Shown here in pieces: positions 9,118-21,971 of a stretch of DNA of 64,000 bases. Numbering within the stretch: the first letter of the stretch is position 1; every line of letters begins with the position of its first letter. A program made the translations under genes and the position numbers. This DNA comes from Microbacterium sp. zg-B96. Lineage in GTDB: Bacteria; Actinomycetota; Actinomycetes; Actinomycetales; Microbacteriaceae. Below the pieces are notes generated by a model that was not told the origin of the DNA, made no database searches, and saw nothing but the letters and a program-made list of their open reading frames with translations. The stretch lies in contig NZ_CP126738.1 in NCBI RefSeq assembly GCF_030246865.1, positions 62,001 to 126,000 of the forward strand, given 5' to 3'.

Positions 9118-10151
9118 CTCTCGACGTCCGCGGCTGGATACTGCAGGACGTGCTGGGCGGGCAGCGCGAGCCGCACGCGCGTTCCCGGCTCGTGTCCGAC
9201 CGTCCCGTCTTCGCGGACGATCGCGCGGAGCACGCCGAGGGGCCCGCAGTCCACGGCGTACGCCGAGTTGGTGCCGTGATACACCCTCGACGCCACGGTT
9301 CCAGCCACGACCGGCTGGTCGACATTCTCGTCACCTGCGAGAAGGGTCGGTTTCTCCAGGCGCAGGTAGCTCGTCGCCGCCGGGTCCAGGTGTGTCGCCC
9401 CCTGTTCACGCAGATGTGCCACAAGGGCAGCCTCCAGGCGATTGGCCTCACCTATGAATGTGCAAACAAACTCCGTCGTCGAGTGGGCGTACACCTCTTC
9501 GGGTGTGCCCACCTGCTCGATACGACCGCCGTTCATGACCGCTACACGGTCCGACATAGCCAGCGCCTCGTCCTGGTCGTGGGTCACATACACCGTCGTG
9601 ATCCCGAAGCGCTGCTGCAGTTGCTTAAGCTGCAGCCGCAGCTGCTGGCGCAGCTTGGCATCGAGGTTGGACAGCGGCTCGTCCAGCAGCAGGATCTTGG
9701 GGCGCAGCACGAGCGATCGAGCAATCGCGACGCGTTGCTGCTGGCCGCCGGAGAGTTCGCTGACGTTCTTGGTCAGCTGATCCGGGCGCAGTTCCACTTC
9801 GGAGGCGATCGCGTGCACTCGCTCGGCGACCTCGGCGGCGCTGACCCGCTTGGTCTTCAAGCCGAAGGCGATGTTCTCCGCCACGCTCATCGACGGGAAG
9901 AGTGCATAGTTCTGGAACACCATCCCGAGGTCGCGCTGGTCGCTGCGCAGCCGGGTGACGTTCTTGCCCCCGATGGTGATGGTGCCTGAGGCGGGCGCGG
10001 TGAGTCCCGCGAGGGTGCGCAGCGCCGTGGTCTTGCCGCAGCCCGACGGGCCCAGGAGGGTGAAGAACTCACCCTCCTGGACCGTCAGGGAGAAGCTCGG
10101 CAACGCGGTGAAGTCTGCGTACGTCACGGTGACGTCGGAGAAGGTGATCAC
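9114..10151 (-). CDS. ABC transporter ATP-binding protein with TOBE domain
   Basis: This 345-residue ATPase has Walker A GPSGCGKTT at 34-42, the Q-loop VFQNYALFP, signature LSGGQQQR at 133-140 and Walker B ILLLDEP near 152-158, followed by the switch histidine in VTHDQDEAL. The C-terminal third is a TOBE-like domain as in PotA, FbpC and PhnT importers. It powers the fused permease. The start is a GTG at 10151. It lies 45 bases downstream of the binding protein gene and overlaps the permease gene by ATGA, so all are one operon. Confidence 0.92.
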   Translation of the reverse strand: MITFSDVTVTYADFTALPSFSLTVQEGEFFTLLGPSGCGKTTALRTLAGLTAPASGTITIGGKNVTRLRSDQRDLGMVFQNYALFPSMSVAENIAFGLKTKRVSAAEVAERVHAIASEVELRPDQLTKNVSELSGGQQQRVAIARSLVLRPKILLLDEPLSNLDAKLRQQLRLQLKQLQQRFGITTVYVTHDQDEALAMSDRVAVMNGGRIEQVGTPEEVYAHSTTEFVCTFIGEANRLEAALVAHLREQGATHLDPAATSYLRLEKPTLLAGDENVDQPVVAGTVASRVYHGTNSAYAVDCGPLGVLRAIVREDGTVGHEPGTRVRLALPAQHVLQYPAADVER

Positions 10152-10196
10152 TTTTCGATTCGCATTCCAGCCGGGGTGCCGACTCGGTGAGGGGGC

Positions 10197-11258
10197 TCAG
10201 CCCAGGTGGTTCAGTTCGATCTCTTCGACCCAGCTCGAGAGGTTCTCGGCCACGAATGCCCAGTCGATGTCCTGAGCGGTGAACGACGCCGTCATCTCCA
10301 CCGCGTCCGGGTTCGCATCGGCGATCGCGTCGGCGTTGGTCGGCGCGGTGAAGAACTCCTGAGACCAGGCGGCCTGGATTTCCGCGCTGCCGAACCAATC
10401 GACGAACTCCTGCGCGAGCTCGGCGTTGTCGCTGCCCTTGACCACTCCGATGCCCTGGTTGACGAGGGGTACGCCGACCGAGGGGCGAATGGCTTCGCTC
10501 TGCACCCCGTACTCCTGCTCGCGGCTGGCCTTGCCGGCGAGCCACATCTGACCCATGTCGACTTCGCCGGAGGACATCCGCGCGTAGAGGTCCGTACCCT
10601 CCACCACGGGGGAGCCGTGTTCGAAGAAGCTGTCGATGGCGGCCCAGCCGTCTTCGCTGATGCCGAGGTAGCCGTCGTCCTCGCGATAGCGGCTGAGCAG
10701 GCTGGTCACCACCAGTTGCGTCGTGCCGCCGGTGAGCGTGGTGGCCGTCTCGTAGCGGCCATGGAAAGACTCGTCCTCGAAGAGATCGGTCCAGTCCTGC
10801 GGTGCATCACCCGGGTTCGCGAAGGCCTCCGTGTTGTACACGATCATGATCGGCTCCTGCACGATCGCGTGATAGACGCCGCTGGGGTCGATCGGCTCGA
10901 CCTTGTCGGCCCAGGCCGGCTCGTAGGCCTCGAGCGCGTCGGCGGCCTTCATGTACTCGAAGTGCACGTTGTTCGGGCCGAAGACCACATCGGCGATGGG
11001 GTTCGTCGCCTCGGCGATGACGCGCTGCGCGATTTCTCCACCGCCGGCATCCACGTACTCCACATCGAACCCCGCCTCAGCGGCCTGCGCGACGAGCCAC
11101 TCGCCCCGCCCATCGGATACCGAGTTGGAGTAAACGATCAGGGTCTCGTCGCCGCCTCCCTCGGCGGGCGATGAAGCATCCGTGGCGCAGCCGGACAGAA
11201 TGAGGCCGGTCAGGGCGATCCCCGTGGCGGTGGGCAACGCGACTCGACGGTGGGTCAT
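10197..11258 (-). CDS. ABC transporter substrate-binding lipoprotein of the GDPD-linked operon
   Basis: The 353-residue product begins with a lipoprotein signal ending in LSGC (Cys24) and continues as an iron/2-aminoethylphosphonate/polyamine-type binding protein: LIVYSNSVSDGRGE near the start, VVFGPNNVHFEY and PIMIVYNTEAF in the middle. Members of this group bind Fe3+, phosphonates, sugars or phosphodiesters, so the ligand cannot be read from sequence. It is the first gene of a five-gene operon ending with the LacI regulator. AAGGAATAGCAC before the ATG is a good ribosome site. Confidence 0.88.
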   Translation of the reverse strand: MTHRRVALPTATGIALTGLILSGCATDASSPAEGGGDETLIVYSNSVSDGRGEWLVAQAAEAGFDVEYVDAGGGEIAQRVIAEATNPIADVVFGPNNVHFEYMKAADALEAYEPAWADKVEPIDPSGVYHAIVQEPIMIVYNTEAFANPGDAPQDWTDLFEDESFHGRYETATTLTGGTTQLVVTSLLSRYREDDGYLGISEDGWAAIDSFFEHGSPVVEGTDLYARMSSGEVDMGQMWLAGKASREQEYGVQSEAIRPSVGVPLVNQGIGVVKGSDNAELAQEFVDWFGSAEIQAAWSQEFFTAPTNADAIADANPDAVEMTASFTAQDIDWAFVAENLSSWVEEIELNHLG

Positions 11259-11294
11259 GTGCTATTCCTTTGGTCGTTGTAGATCCGAGGATCG

Positions 11295-11310
11295 ATGTAT
11301 GCGCTTACAT
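11295..11310. promoter_or_regulatory. Candidate LacI-family operator
   Basis: ATGTATGCGCTTACAT is a 16-bp near-perfect palindrome with a central CG and only one mismatched pair, the form bound by LacI-family proteins. It lies 37 bases upstream of the binding lipoprotein start and is the only such palindrome seen before this operon, whose last gene encodes a LacI regulator. Confidence 0.6.
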
Positions 11311-11411
11311 GACTACCACGCATGCGCGTGCGCCACCATTGTTTATGTCGATACGCGTTGGACCCGTCGTCGTGGACGGCGGTTCACGGCGGTCGCATAG
11401 ATTCCACCCTC

Positions 11412-11417
11412 TAGCCT
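11412..11417 (+). promoter_or_regulatory. Putative -10 element of leaderless terC
   Basis: TAGCCT is followed by six bases and the ATG at 11424. No ribosome binding site is present, which supports a leaderless transcript. Confidence 0.5.
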
Positions 11418-11423
11418 GAGCGG

Positions 11424-12317
11424 ATGGACTTCGCGCTCGAGCTGACCCCCGATCTCATCGCCGTGTTCTTCACGTTGTTCGTGTTGGAGGTCGTGCTCGG
11501 CGTCGACAACGTCATCTTCATCTCGATCCTCGCCTCCAAGCTCCCCGTAGAGCAGCAGGCCAAGGCGCGGAACCTCGGGCTCACGCTCGCGATGGTCATC
11601 CGGGTGGTGCTGGTCTGCTTCGCCGGCTGGATCATCACGCTGAAGGACGACATCTTCGAGTTGTTCGGGATGGGCTTCTCCGTGAAGGACATCATCCTCA
11701 TCGCCGGTGGCCTGTTCCTGGTCTACAAGGCTGTCACCGAGATCCACCACAAGCTCGAGGGTGAGGAAGACTCCCACGGCGCGGCGCCGAAGACGATCAC
11801 CTTCGCTTCGGTGCTGACGCAGATTCTGCTGCTGGACATCGTCTTCTCGCTGGACTCCGTCATCACCGCCGTCGGCATGACCGATAACATCCTCGTCATC
11901 GTCGCGGTGGTCGTGCTGTCGTTCGGCATCATGCTGTTCGCGTCGAAGTTCATCTTCACGTTCGTGAACAACCACCCCACCGTGAAGATGCTGGCGCTGT
12001 CGTTCCTGCTGCTGATCGGTGTGTTCCTCATCGCCGAGGGCTTCGGTGTGCACATCGACAAGGCCCTGATCTACGCGCCGATGGCGTTCGCGATCCTCGT
12101 CGAGGCCCTGAACCTGGTCTACGCGGCCAACAAGGCCAAGCGCGAGCACCGTCGCCAGCAGGCCGTGAAGCTGCGCCCCCGGTACGTCGACGTCGACGAG
12201 TCGGTCGCCGTCGCCGCTGCGGTGTCGAAGGCTCCGGATGCCGGTGCCGTCGGGATCTCCCGCAAGCCCGTCGCCGGCAACGTCGACCCCGACGCCTCCC
12301 GCGCCGGCCTCGGCTGA
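11424..12317 (+). CDS. TerC-family integral membrane protein (Alx/TerC type)
   Basis: This 297-residue membrane protein has the two signature acidic motifs of the TerC family, GVDN at 26-29 and SLDS at 142-145, each within a predicted helix, and about seven to nine helices overall. TerC proteins are linked to manganese or other metal efflux, often supplying metal to exoenzymes, and historically to tellurite resistance. The C-terminal 50 residues after the last helix are charged and not part of the core family. The ATG at 11424 lies six bases after a TAGCCT hexamer, so the mRNA is probably leaderless. The gene ends eight bases before a 20-bp repeat array. Confidence 0.9.
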   Translation: MDFALELTPDLIAVFFTLFVLEVVLGVDNVIFISILASKLPVEQQAKARNLGLTLAMVIRVVLVCFAGWIITLKDDIFELFGMGFSVKDIILIAGGLFLVYKAVTEIHHKLEGEEDSHGAAPKTITFASVLTQILLLDIVFSLDSVITAVGMTDNILVIVAVVVLSFGIMLFASKFIFTFVNNHPTVKMLALSFLLLIGVFLIAEGFGVHIDKALIYAPMAFAILVEALNLVYAANKAKREHRRQQAVKLRPRYVDVDESVAVAAAVSKAPDAGAVGISRKPVAGNVDPDASRAGLG

Positions 12318-12325
12318 CCCGCTGC

Positions 12326-12380
12326 CGAGTGAGTATTCGCGCTCCCGAGTGAGTATTCGCGCTGCCGAGTGAGTATTCGT
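12326..12380. repeat. 20-bp period tandem repeat array, three copies
   Basis: Three cores CGAGTGAGTATTC start at 12326, 12346 and 12366, exactly 20 bp apart, in the same orientation as the left half of the array at 1022. They fill most of the 80-bp gap between the convergent terC and aldo/keto reductase genes. The 7-bp linkers are GC-rich and similar but not identical. Confidence 0.92.
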
Positions 12381-12397
12381 CGCGTCGAGGTGCGGTC

Positions 12398-13396
<999 letters not shown>

Positions 13397-13672
13397 TCAC
13401 GGTGTCGTCCCTGACGGCGAGGCTACGCGCAGAGTCGTCAGCGGGGCATGCTCTGCCAGGACACAGCCATTTTCGGGACGAGATGCTTCGGGCGGGGCCT
13501 GAGGCGTCGTGGTAGTTCCGTCTCACCCCTGTGCGCAGTACGCTCCGAGCCCGAGGGCCGCGCGAGGTCATATGAGCCTGCTGTCGGCTGGAGACAATGG
13601 GAAAGCGCGAACGATGTGGTGTGTAGAGAGGGTGAGAATGCGGAGGACCGCGCCGTCACGAGGGTCCGCCGC

Positions 13673-14101
13673 ATGACCGGGACCAGGGTGCACGACGGAC
13701 CGGGCGGTCCGAGGAGGAGCGCACCGTGGGTTCCCGTGTCCGCCGCCCTCGGCTGGGTCGGACTGCTCGTGCACAATGTGGCCGATTTACCCGGTCAGAC
13801 GATCCTCAGCCCAGAATCGCTCATCCCTCTGGCACTGACGGTCGTGCTCGTCGCTGCGTGGTTCACGCGGTTGCGATCCGTCGCAGCGTGGGCTCTTTTG
13901 GGGTGGGGTGTGTTGAACCTCCTGGGCGCAATCTTCACCGTGCTGCCCCTGCCGATCCTCCCTTTCGATCCGGCTCAGACCTCCGCCCACTACGCGTTCC
14001 ACGTGCTCTACGGGATCACCCAAGTGCCGCTCGTCGTCTCCACTGCGATCTGGCTCCGGAGCCGCATCGGGGGTCTTGACGACGACAGGCATCCGTCGTA
14101 A
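13673..14101 (+). CDS. Small four-helix membrane protein, function unknown
   Basis: The 142-residue product has a polar N-terminus of about 20 residues and four hydrophobic segments (roughly VPVSAALGWVGLLVH, LIPLALTVVLVAAWF, VAAWALLGWGVLNLLGA and VLYGITQVPLVVSTAIWL). I chose the ATG at 13673 because GAGGG lies about eight bases before it and the longer reading upstream has no gene-like composition. It is 11 bases ahead of an ArsR/SRPBCC gene pair and may be co-transcribed. The 288 bases before it hold promoter-like sequence only and no convincing gene. Confidence 0.6.
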   Translation: MTGTRVHDGPGGPRRSAPWVPVSAALGWVGLLVHNVADLPGQTILSPESLIPLALTVVLVAAWFTRLRSVAAWALLGWGVLNLLGAIFTVLPLPILPFDPAQTSAHYAFHVLYGITQVPLVVSTAIWLRSRIGGLDDDRHPS

Positions 14102-14112
14102 CGTGCAACCAA

Positions 14113-14484
14113 ATGGTTGTACAAACGGAATTGACCGATGATGAGACCGACCGCCTGTTCCACGCACTGGCGGCCGCGACGCGGCGCGACATCCTGCGGC
14201 GGACGCTCGAACACGAGCAGTCCGTCTCGGCACTCGCCGCCGCGTACGACATGTCGTTCGCGGCCGTGCAGAAGCACGTCGCCGTGCTCGAGATGGCCGG
14301 GCTCATCGTCAAGCGCGCCGAAGGGCGCGAGCGGCTCGTGCGGGCGGATCCGACCATGATCGCCCGGGCACGCGCCCTCCTCGCGGCCTACGAAGCTCTG
14401 TGGCGCGCTCGCATCGACCGGCTGGACGATCTGCTGGCCGAACCCACCGAACCACCCTCTCCCTCAACGACGCAAGGAGATTGA
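14113..14484 (+). CDS. ArsR-family transcriptional regulator
   Basis: A 123-residue winged helix-turn-helix protein. LFHALAAATRRDILRRTLE is the characteristic first helix, and SVSALAAAYDMSFAAVQKHVAVLEMAGLIV is the recognition region. Metal-binding cysteines of the classical ArsR/SmtB sensors are absent, so it is probably not a metal sensor. It is one base away from an SRPBCC gene, a very common pairing in actinobacteria in which the regulator controls a ligand-binding START-like protein. Confidence 0.9.
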   Translation: MVVQTELTDDETDRLFHALAAATRRDILRRTLEHEQSVSALAAAYDMSFAAVQKHVAVLEMAGLIVKRAEGRERLVRADPTMIARARALLAAYEALWRARIDRLDDLLAEPTEPPSPSTTQGD

Positions 14485-14485
14485 C

Positions 14486-15478
14486 ATGCCCGTGACAGAT
14501 GTCACCACCGACCCCGAAGAGCTCACGATGACGCTCAGCGCCGAGTTCGCCGCCCCCGTCGAACGCGTCTGGCAGGCGTTCACCGACCCGCGGGAGCTGG
14601 AGCGGTTCTGGGGTCCTCCCGGCTGGCCGGCCACCTTCACCGAGTTCGACCTCACAGTCGGCGGCCGCGTCCGCTACGAAATGGTCAGTCAGCAGGGCGA
14701 GCACGCCCGTGGCGCCTGGGAGTTCCTTTCGATCGAGCAACCCACGCGCTTCGAAGTCATCGATTCCTTCGTAGACGAGGACGGCGCCCCTTCCGAAGGG
14801 ATGCCGCCCGGGATGCGGGTGACCTACGACTTCGAGCCGACGGCCGACGGATGCCGTCTGCGCAGCGTGACCTACTTCACGTCGGTCGAGGCGCTGGAAG
14901 AGGTCATCGCGATGGGCGCGATCGAGGGTTCGACGATGGCCATGAACCAGCTCGACCGCGTTCTGGCCGGATTGCGGGCGTACGCACAGGGCAAGGGCAC
15001 GCAGGTGGAAATGCTCGACGACGCCCACGTGCGCATCACCCGACTGATCGAGGGCCCGCGTGAACTGGTGTGGCGCGCGCACCATGAGCCCGACCTGCTG
15101 CGGCGGTGGATGCTCGGTCCCGACGGCTGGTCGATGACCACGTGCGAGGTGGCCCCCGAGGTGGGGCAGACCTACCGTTACGAGTGGGTGCAGAACGGCG
15201 TCGAGGGTTCCGGCTTCGGGTTCGAGGGCGAGACCCTGCTGGTCGACCCGCCGCGGCGTGCCGCGACGACCGAGCGGATGATCGGTACGGACGGCCCAAC
15301 CGTCATCAACGACCTCACCCTCGAGGAAGAAGACGGCGCCACGTTGCTGACCCTGGTGATGGAGTACCCCGACGCCGAGACTCGCGACATGATCCTCGCG
15401 ACCGGCATGGCCGAGGGAATGGAAACCAGCTACGCGCGGCTGGAGTCGGTGCTCGCCGGCGAAACGGCGGTCCACTGA
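14486..15478 (+). CDS. Tandem double SRPBCC (AHSA1-like) domain protein
   Basis: The 330-residue protein contains two AHSA1/START-like domains in one chain: residues about 10-155 (FAAPVERVWQAFTDPRELERFWGPPGWP) and about 175-325 (IEGPRELVWRAHHEPDLLRRWMLGPDGW). These helix-grip folds bind hydrophobic ligands. Most ArsR-linked homologues have a single domain, so this is a fusion of two. AAGGAG before the ATG at 14486 gives a clear ribosome site. The gene ends just before a strong inverted repeat. Ligand and role are unknown. Confidence 0.88.
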   Translation: MPVTDVTTDPEELTMTLSAEFAAPVERVWQAFTDPRELERFWGPPGWPATFTEFDLTVGGRVRYEMVSQQGEHARGAWEFLSIEQPTRFEVIDSFVDEDGAPSEGMPPGMRVTYDFEPTADGCRLRSVTYFTSVEALEEVIAMGAIEGSTMAMNQLDRVLAGLRAYAQGKGTQVEMLDDAHVRITRLIEGPRELVWRAHHEPDLLRRWMLGPDGWSMTTCEVAPEVGQTYRYEWVQNGVEGSGFGFEGETLLVDPPRRAATTERMIGTDGPTVINDLTLEEEDGATLLTLVMEYPDAETRDMILATGMAEGMETSYARLESVLAGETAVH

Positions 15479-15527
15479 CGCGCAGCGCCTCCTCCACAGG
15501 CCGGCAACTCCGGGGAGTTATCCCCAG

Positions 15528-15565
15528 AACGCCGCCGCGCGACCTCCAGGCCGCGCGGCGGCGTT
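15528..15565. terminator. Hairpin terminator after the SRPBCC gene
   Basis: AACGCCGCCGCGC at 15528-15540 pairs perfectly with its complement at 15553-15565 across a 12-base loop. There is no T-tract, which is usual for high-GC actinobacteria. Confidence 0.6.
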
Positions 15566-15578
15566 GCACGCTGAGGGC

Positions 15579-16016
15579 ATGAGCGCACCCATCCAATCCC
15601 CACCGCTGACCGATGACCTGCGCCTGCAGGAATACCTGGAGCCGCTCCTGCAGAGCGCGACTCGTCGCCAACTCTGGCTGTTCTTTCTCGACGCGGACGA
15701 CCGCCTCGACGGTCCGGTACTTCCGGTCGGCGAACTGCCCGGTGACCCCGCCGTAGTCGTGCAGGTCGATGACTTCGGCGACGGCCCGTTCGCCGACGTC
15801 CTCGGCGCGCGACTATCGCTCCTCATGCGCGAACTTGAATTCGCCCAGATCGTGCTCGTGTGGGAACGGCCGGGAGGTGCGAAGGTTCGCGCGGAAGAGC
15901 GCGCCTGGGGCCGGGCCCTGGGCGGGGCGCTGCGCGCCAACGGCGCCCGCGTGCGCGCGCAATTCGTGCTGCACGACCGCGGGATGCAGATCATCGCACC
16001 CGACGACCTGATGTAG
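15579..16016 (+). CDS. Conserved hypothetical protein, 145 residues
   Basis: The product has an N-terminal Pro-rich stretch, then an alternating hydrophobic/charged pattern (LWLFFLDADDRLDGPVLPVG, VVVQVDDFGDGPFADVLG, FAQIVLVWERPGG) that suggests a compact alpha/beta protein, ending in VLHDRGMQIIAPDDLM. There is no signal peptide or membrane helix. GAGGGC stands directly before the ATG at 15579. I do not recognise the family. The short gap to the convergent sufU gene contains three GCGGCAAC repeats and no clear terminator. Confidence 0.7.
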   Translation: MSAPIQSPPLTDDLRLQEYLEPLLQSATRRQLWLFFLDADDRLDGPVLPVGELPGDPAVVVQVDDFGDGPFADVLGARLSLLMRELEFAQIVLVWERPGGAKVRAEERAWGRALGGALRANGARVRAQFVLHDRGMQIIAPDDLM

Positions 16017-16062
16017 CGGCGGGCGCGGCAACGCGCGGCAACCCCGGCCGCGGCAACCGCCG

Positions 16063-19900
<3,838 letters not shown>

Positions 19901-20012
19901 GGCGCGGCACGCTACGCCTGTGGGACAGGACGCGCAATGGGTCCGGACAATACCCCGCCGATGCCGCGGACTCAGGGGCCGAGCGACTCCCGGTGGACGC
20001 GGGTGGGGCTCG

Positions 20013-20524
20013 TCACATGTCCAAGTAGCTGCCGTAGGTGATCTGCTCGACGACGTGTCCGGCTGCGTCGGTGTGCACGAAGACGGCGTGGTCGCCCCCG
20101 ACCTCGGCGCGCTCGAGCCCGAACCTGAGGACCAGTCGTACGTCGTATGTCACTTCGTCATCGGGCCCCAGGGCGCGCACCTCGTCGGTCGGCATCCCGA
20201 TCCGCAGTCCGAACTCACCGGTCACCGCGACATCCGCGACCTCGTTGCCGGTGTACTGCGCGTACGAAGGCTCGTGATACTGCTCGCGCGCCGGCCCCCC
20301 CTCTTCATACAGGGGTCGGCGCCGTGGTGTCCGCAGTCGGTACGGGCGGGGAGGGACTCGACGCAGACGGGTTCGGAAGCGCGGATGCCGTCGGCGTGGG
20401 GTTCACGTCTGCTCGGGACAGGGCGAAGACGCCGACGAGCGCGAGGGCCACGGCAAATCACGGCGGCAGCGGTGAGGGCGACGAGGAGTCCGACGCGAGA
20501 TCCGTCTCGGGCGGGGGCGGTCAC
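20013..20524 (-). pseudogene. Single-pass membrane protein gene with two +1 frameshifts
   Basis: Three minus-strand segments in different frames join into one sensible protein. From GTG 20524 the frame reads VTAPARDGSRVGLLVALTAA then AVI. If one T is dropped from the TTT run at 20455-20457 it continues as AVALALVGVFALSRAD, completing a membrane helix, followed by a Pro/Ser/Thr-rich linker. If one C is dropped from the run ending near 20313-20315 it reads on as LYEEGGPAREQYHEPSYAQY and ends in HTDAAGHVVEQITYGSYLDM at 20013. Both changes are single extra bases in short homopolymers, so this is either a recent pseudogene or an assembly error. The family is not recognised. Confidence 0.7.
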
Positions 20525-20729
20525 TTGCACATCGTGGCAGGCACACCTCGGCCCGGCGAGAAGCGCCACGCCGGGCGCGACGGCGTCTTCCGGCCGACCG
20601 GATGAGGGGATCGGCTGGAATACGGTGGGTTTCCGGCGTCCGGCCCTCACTCCGGCAGATCTCCGCATTTCGGCAACAGGTGCAGGGCGAGCGCGACGGA
20701 TGCCGCGCCGGAGCCTGCCCGGGTGCGCG

Positions 20730-21944
20730 TCAGCCGAGGAACTCCCGCGCCGCCACGACGAGGTTGCCGACACCGCGTTCGATCGTGGGGTGCATGATCG
20801 GGGCGTAGAACGGCGAGTGGTTGGTGGGGATGTCCTTCTCCACGGTGTCGGCCGCGACCGCGGCGGCATACGCCTCGGGATCCACGCCGCCGAAGAACCA
20901 GAACACCAGCGGCGCTCCGCTGTCGCGGGCGAACCAGGACACGTCCTCGCTGCCGGTGAACATGCCCGGGTCTATCACGGTGCCCTCACCGAACGCGCGC
21001 TCGAAGGCTGCGGTGAGGCGCGCCGTGGCATCCGCGTCGTTGATCGTCGGGGGCAGCGTGTGCTGGATGCTGATCACGGGCGGCGCTTCGGCACCGGAGG
21101 CATCCGCCTCGGCCCGGATGATGCGCTCCACCTTCGCCATGACCCGGTCACGCGCCTGGTCGTCGGGGTAACGCAGGCTGAGCTCGAGTCGCGCCTCCGC
21201 CGGGATGATGTTGTTCTTCAGCCCGGCGTGGATCGAGCCGACCGTGACGACGGCGACGTCGCGGGGGTCGACCTCGCGCGAGACGATCGTCTGCAGCCGC
21301 ATCACCGTCGCCGCCGCCATCACGACCGGGTCGATCGTCGAATGCGGTCGCGATCCATGGCCGCCCCGTCCGAGCAGCGTCACGGTGAGTCCGTCGGATG
21401 CGGCCATCTGCGTGCCGCTGCGTACCCCGAGGACCCCGGCGGGCAGCGGAGTGACGTGCTGGCCGAGCACGATGTCGGGACGGGGGAACCGGTCGAGCAC
21501 ACCGTCGGCGATCATCGCCTGCGAGCCGGAGCCGTACTCCTCGGCCGGCTGGAACACCGCCACGATCGTGCCGGACCATTCATCGGTCGTCGCGTGCAGC
21601 CGCTCGAGGGCGCCCAGCAGCGCCGTGACGTGCATGTCGTGGCCGCACGCGTGCATGATCGGCACATCCTGCCCGGCCGGATCCGTCCCGCGGGCGGTGC
21701 TGGCGTACCCCAGTCCGGTGCGCTCCTCGACGGGGAGGCCGTCCATGTCGGCGCGCAGCCACACCACCGGCCCCTCGCCGTTGCGCAGCACCGCCGCCAC
21801 ACCGGTCTTGCCGATGCCCTCTTCGAACTCGATCCCCAGCTGCTCCAGCACCCTGGTGACGACTGCGGCAGTGCGGGTCTCCTGGAACGACAGCTCCGGA
21901 TGCCGGTGCAGATCGATATAGAGGGCTTCGAGGTCGATGCTCAT
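20730..21944 (-). CDS. M20-family metallo-amidohydrolase (amino acid/peptide amidase type)
   Basis: The 404-residue protein belongs to the M20D amidohydrolases that deacylate N-acyl amino acids or hydrolyse related amides. RADMDGLP at 64-71, HACGHDMH at 98-105 and QPAEE at 132-136 are the usual metal and catalytic motifs, and GRGGHGSRPH marks the dimerisation domain insert. There is no signal peptide, so it is cytoplasmic. TAGGCT six bases before the ATG suggests a leaderless transcript. Substrate specificity cannot be predicted further. Confidence 0.92.
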   Translation of the reverse strand: MSIDLEALYIDLHRHPELSFQETRTAAVVTRVLEQLGIEFEEGIGKTGVAAVLRNGEGPVVWLRADMDGLPVEERTGLGYASTARGTDPAGQDVPIMHACGHDMHVTALLGALERLHATTDEWSGTIVAVFQPAEEYGSGSQAMIADGVLDRFPRPDIVLGQHVTPLPAGVLGVRSGTQMAASDGLTVTLLGRGGHGSRPHSTIDPVVMAAATVMRLQTIVSREVDPRDVAVVTVGSIHAGLKNNIIPAEARLELSLRYPDDQARDRVMAKVERIIRAEADASGAEAPPVISIQHTLPPTINDADATARLTAAFERAFGEGTVIDPGMFTGSEDVSWFARDSGAPLVFWFFGGVDPEAYAAAVAADTVEKDIPTNHSPFYAPIMHPTIERGVGNLVVAAREFLG

Positions 21945-21950
21945 GCCGCG

Positions 21951-21956
21951 AGCCTA
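21951..21956 (-). promoter_or_regulatory. Putative -10 element of the leaderless amidohydrolase gene
   Basis: TAGGCT on the minus strand is followed by CGCGGC and the ATG at 21944. No ribosome site is visible. Confidence 0.5.
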
Positions 21957-21971
21957 GGGGCAGGCCCGCGA

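Noticed and set aside
15518..15526. DnaA-box-like TTATCCCCA
   Set aside because: It has a mismatch to the consensus, stands alone with no cluster, and no dnaA or dnaN is nearby.
16025..16057. Three GCGGCAAC repeats between a hypothetical gene and sufU
   Set aside because: Irregular spacing and short length; likely chance in GC-rich sequence.
19901..20012. c-di-AMP riboswitch before the KimA-like gene
   Set aside because: The space is short, a -10-like hexamer lies eight bases from the start, and no conserved riboswitch core was seen.
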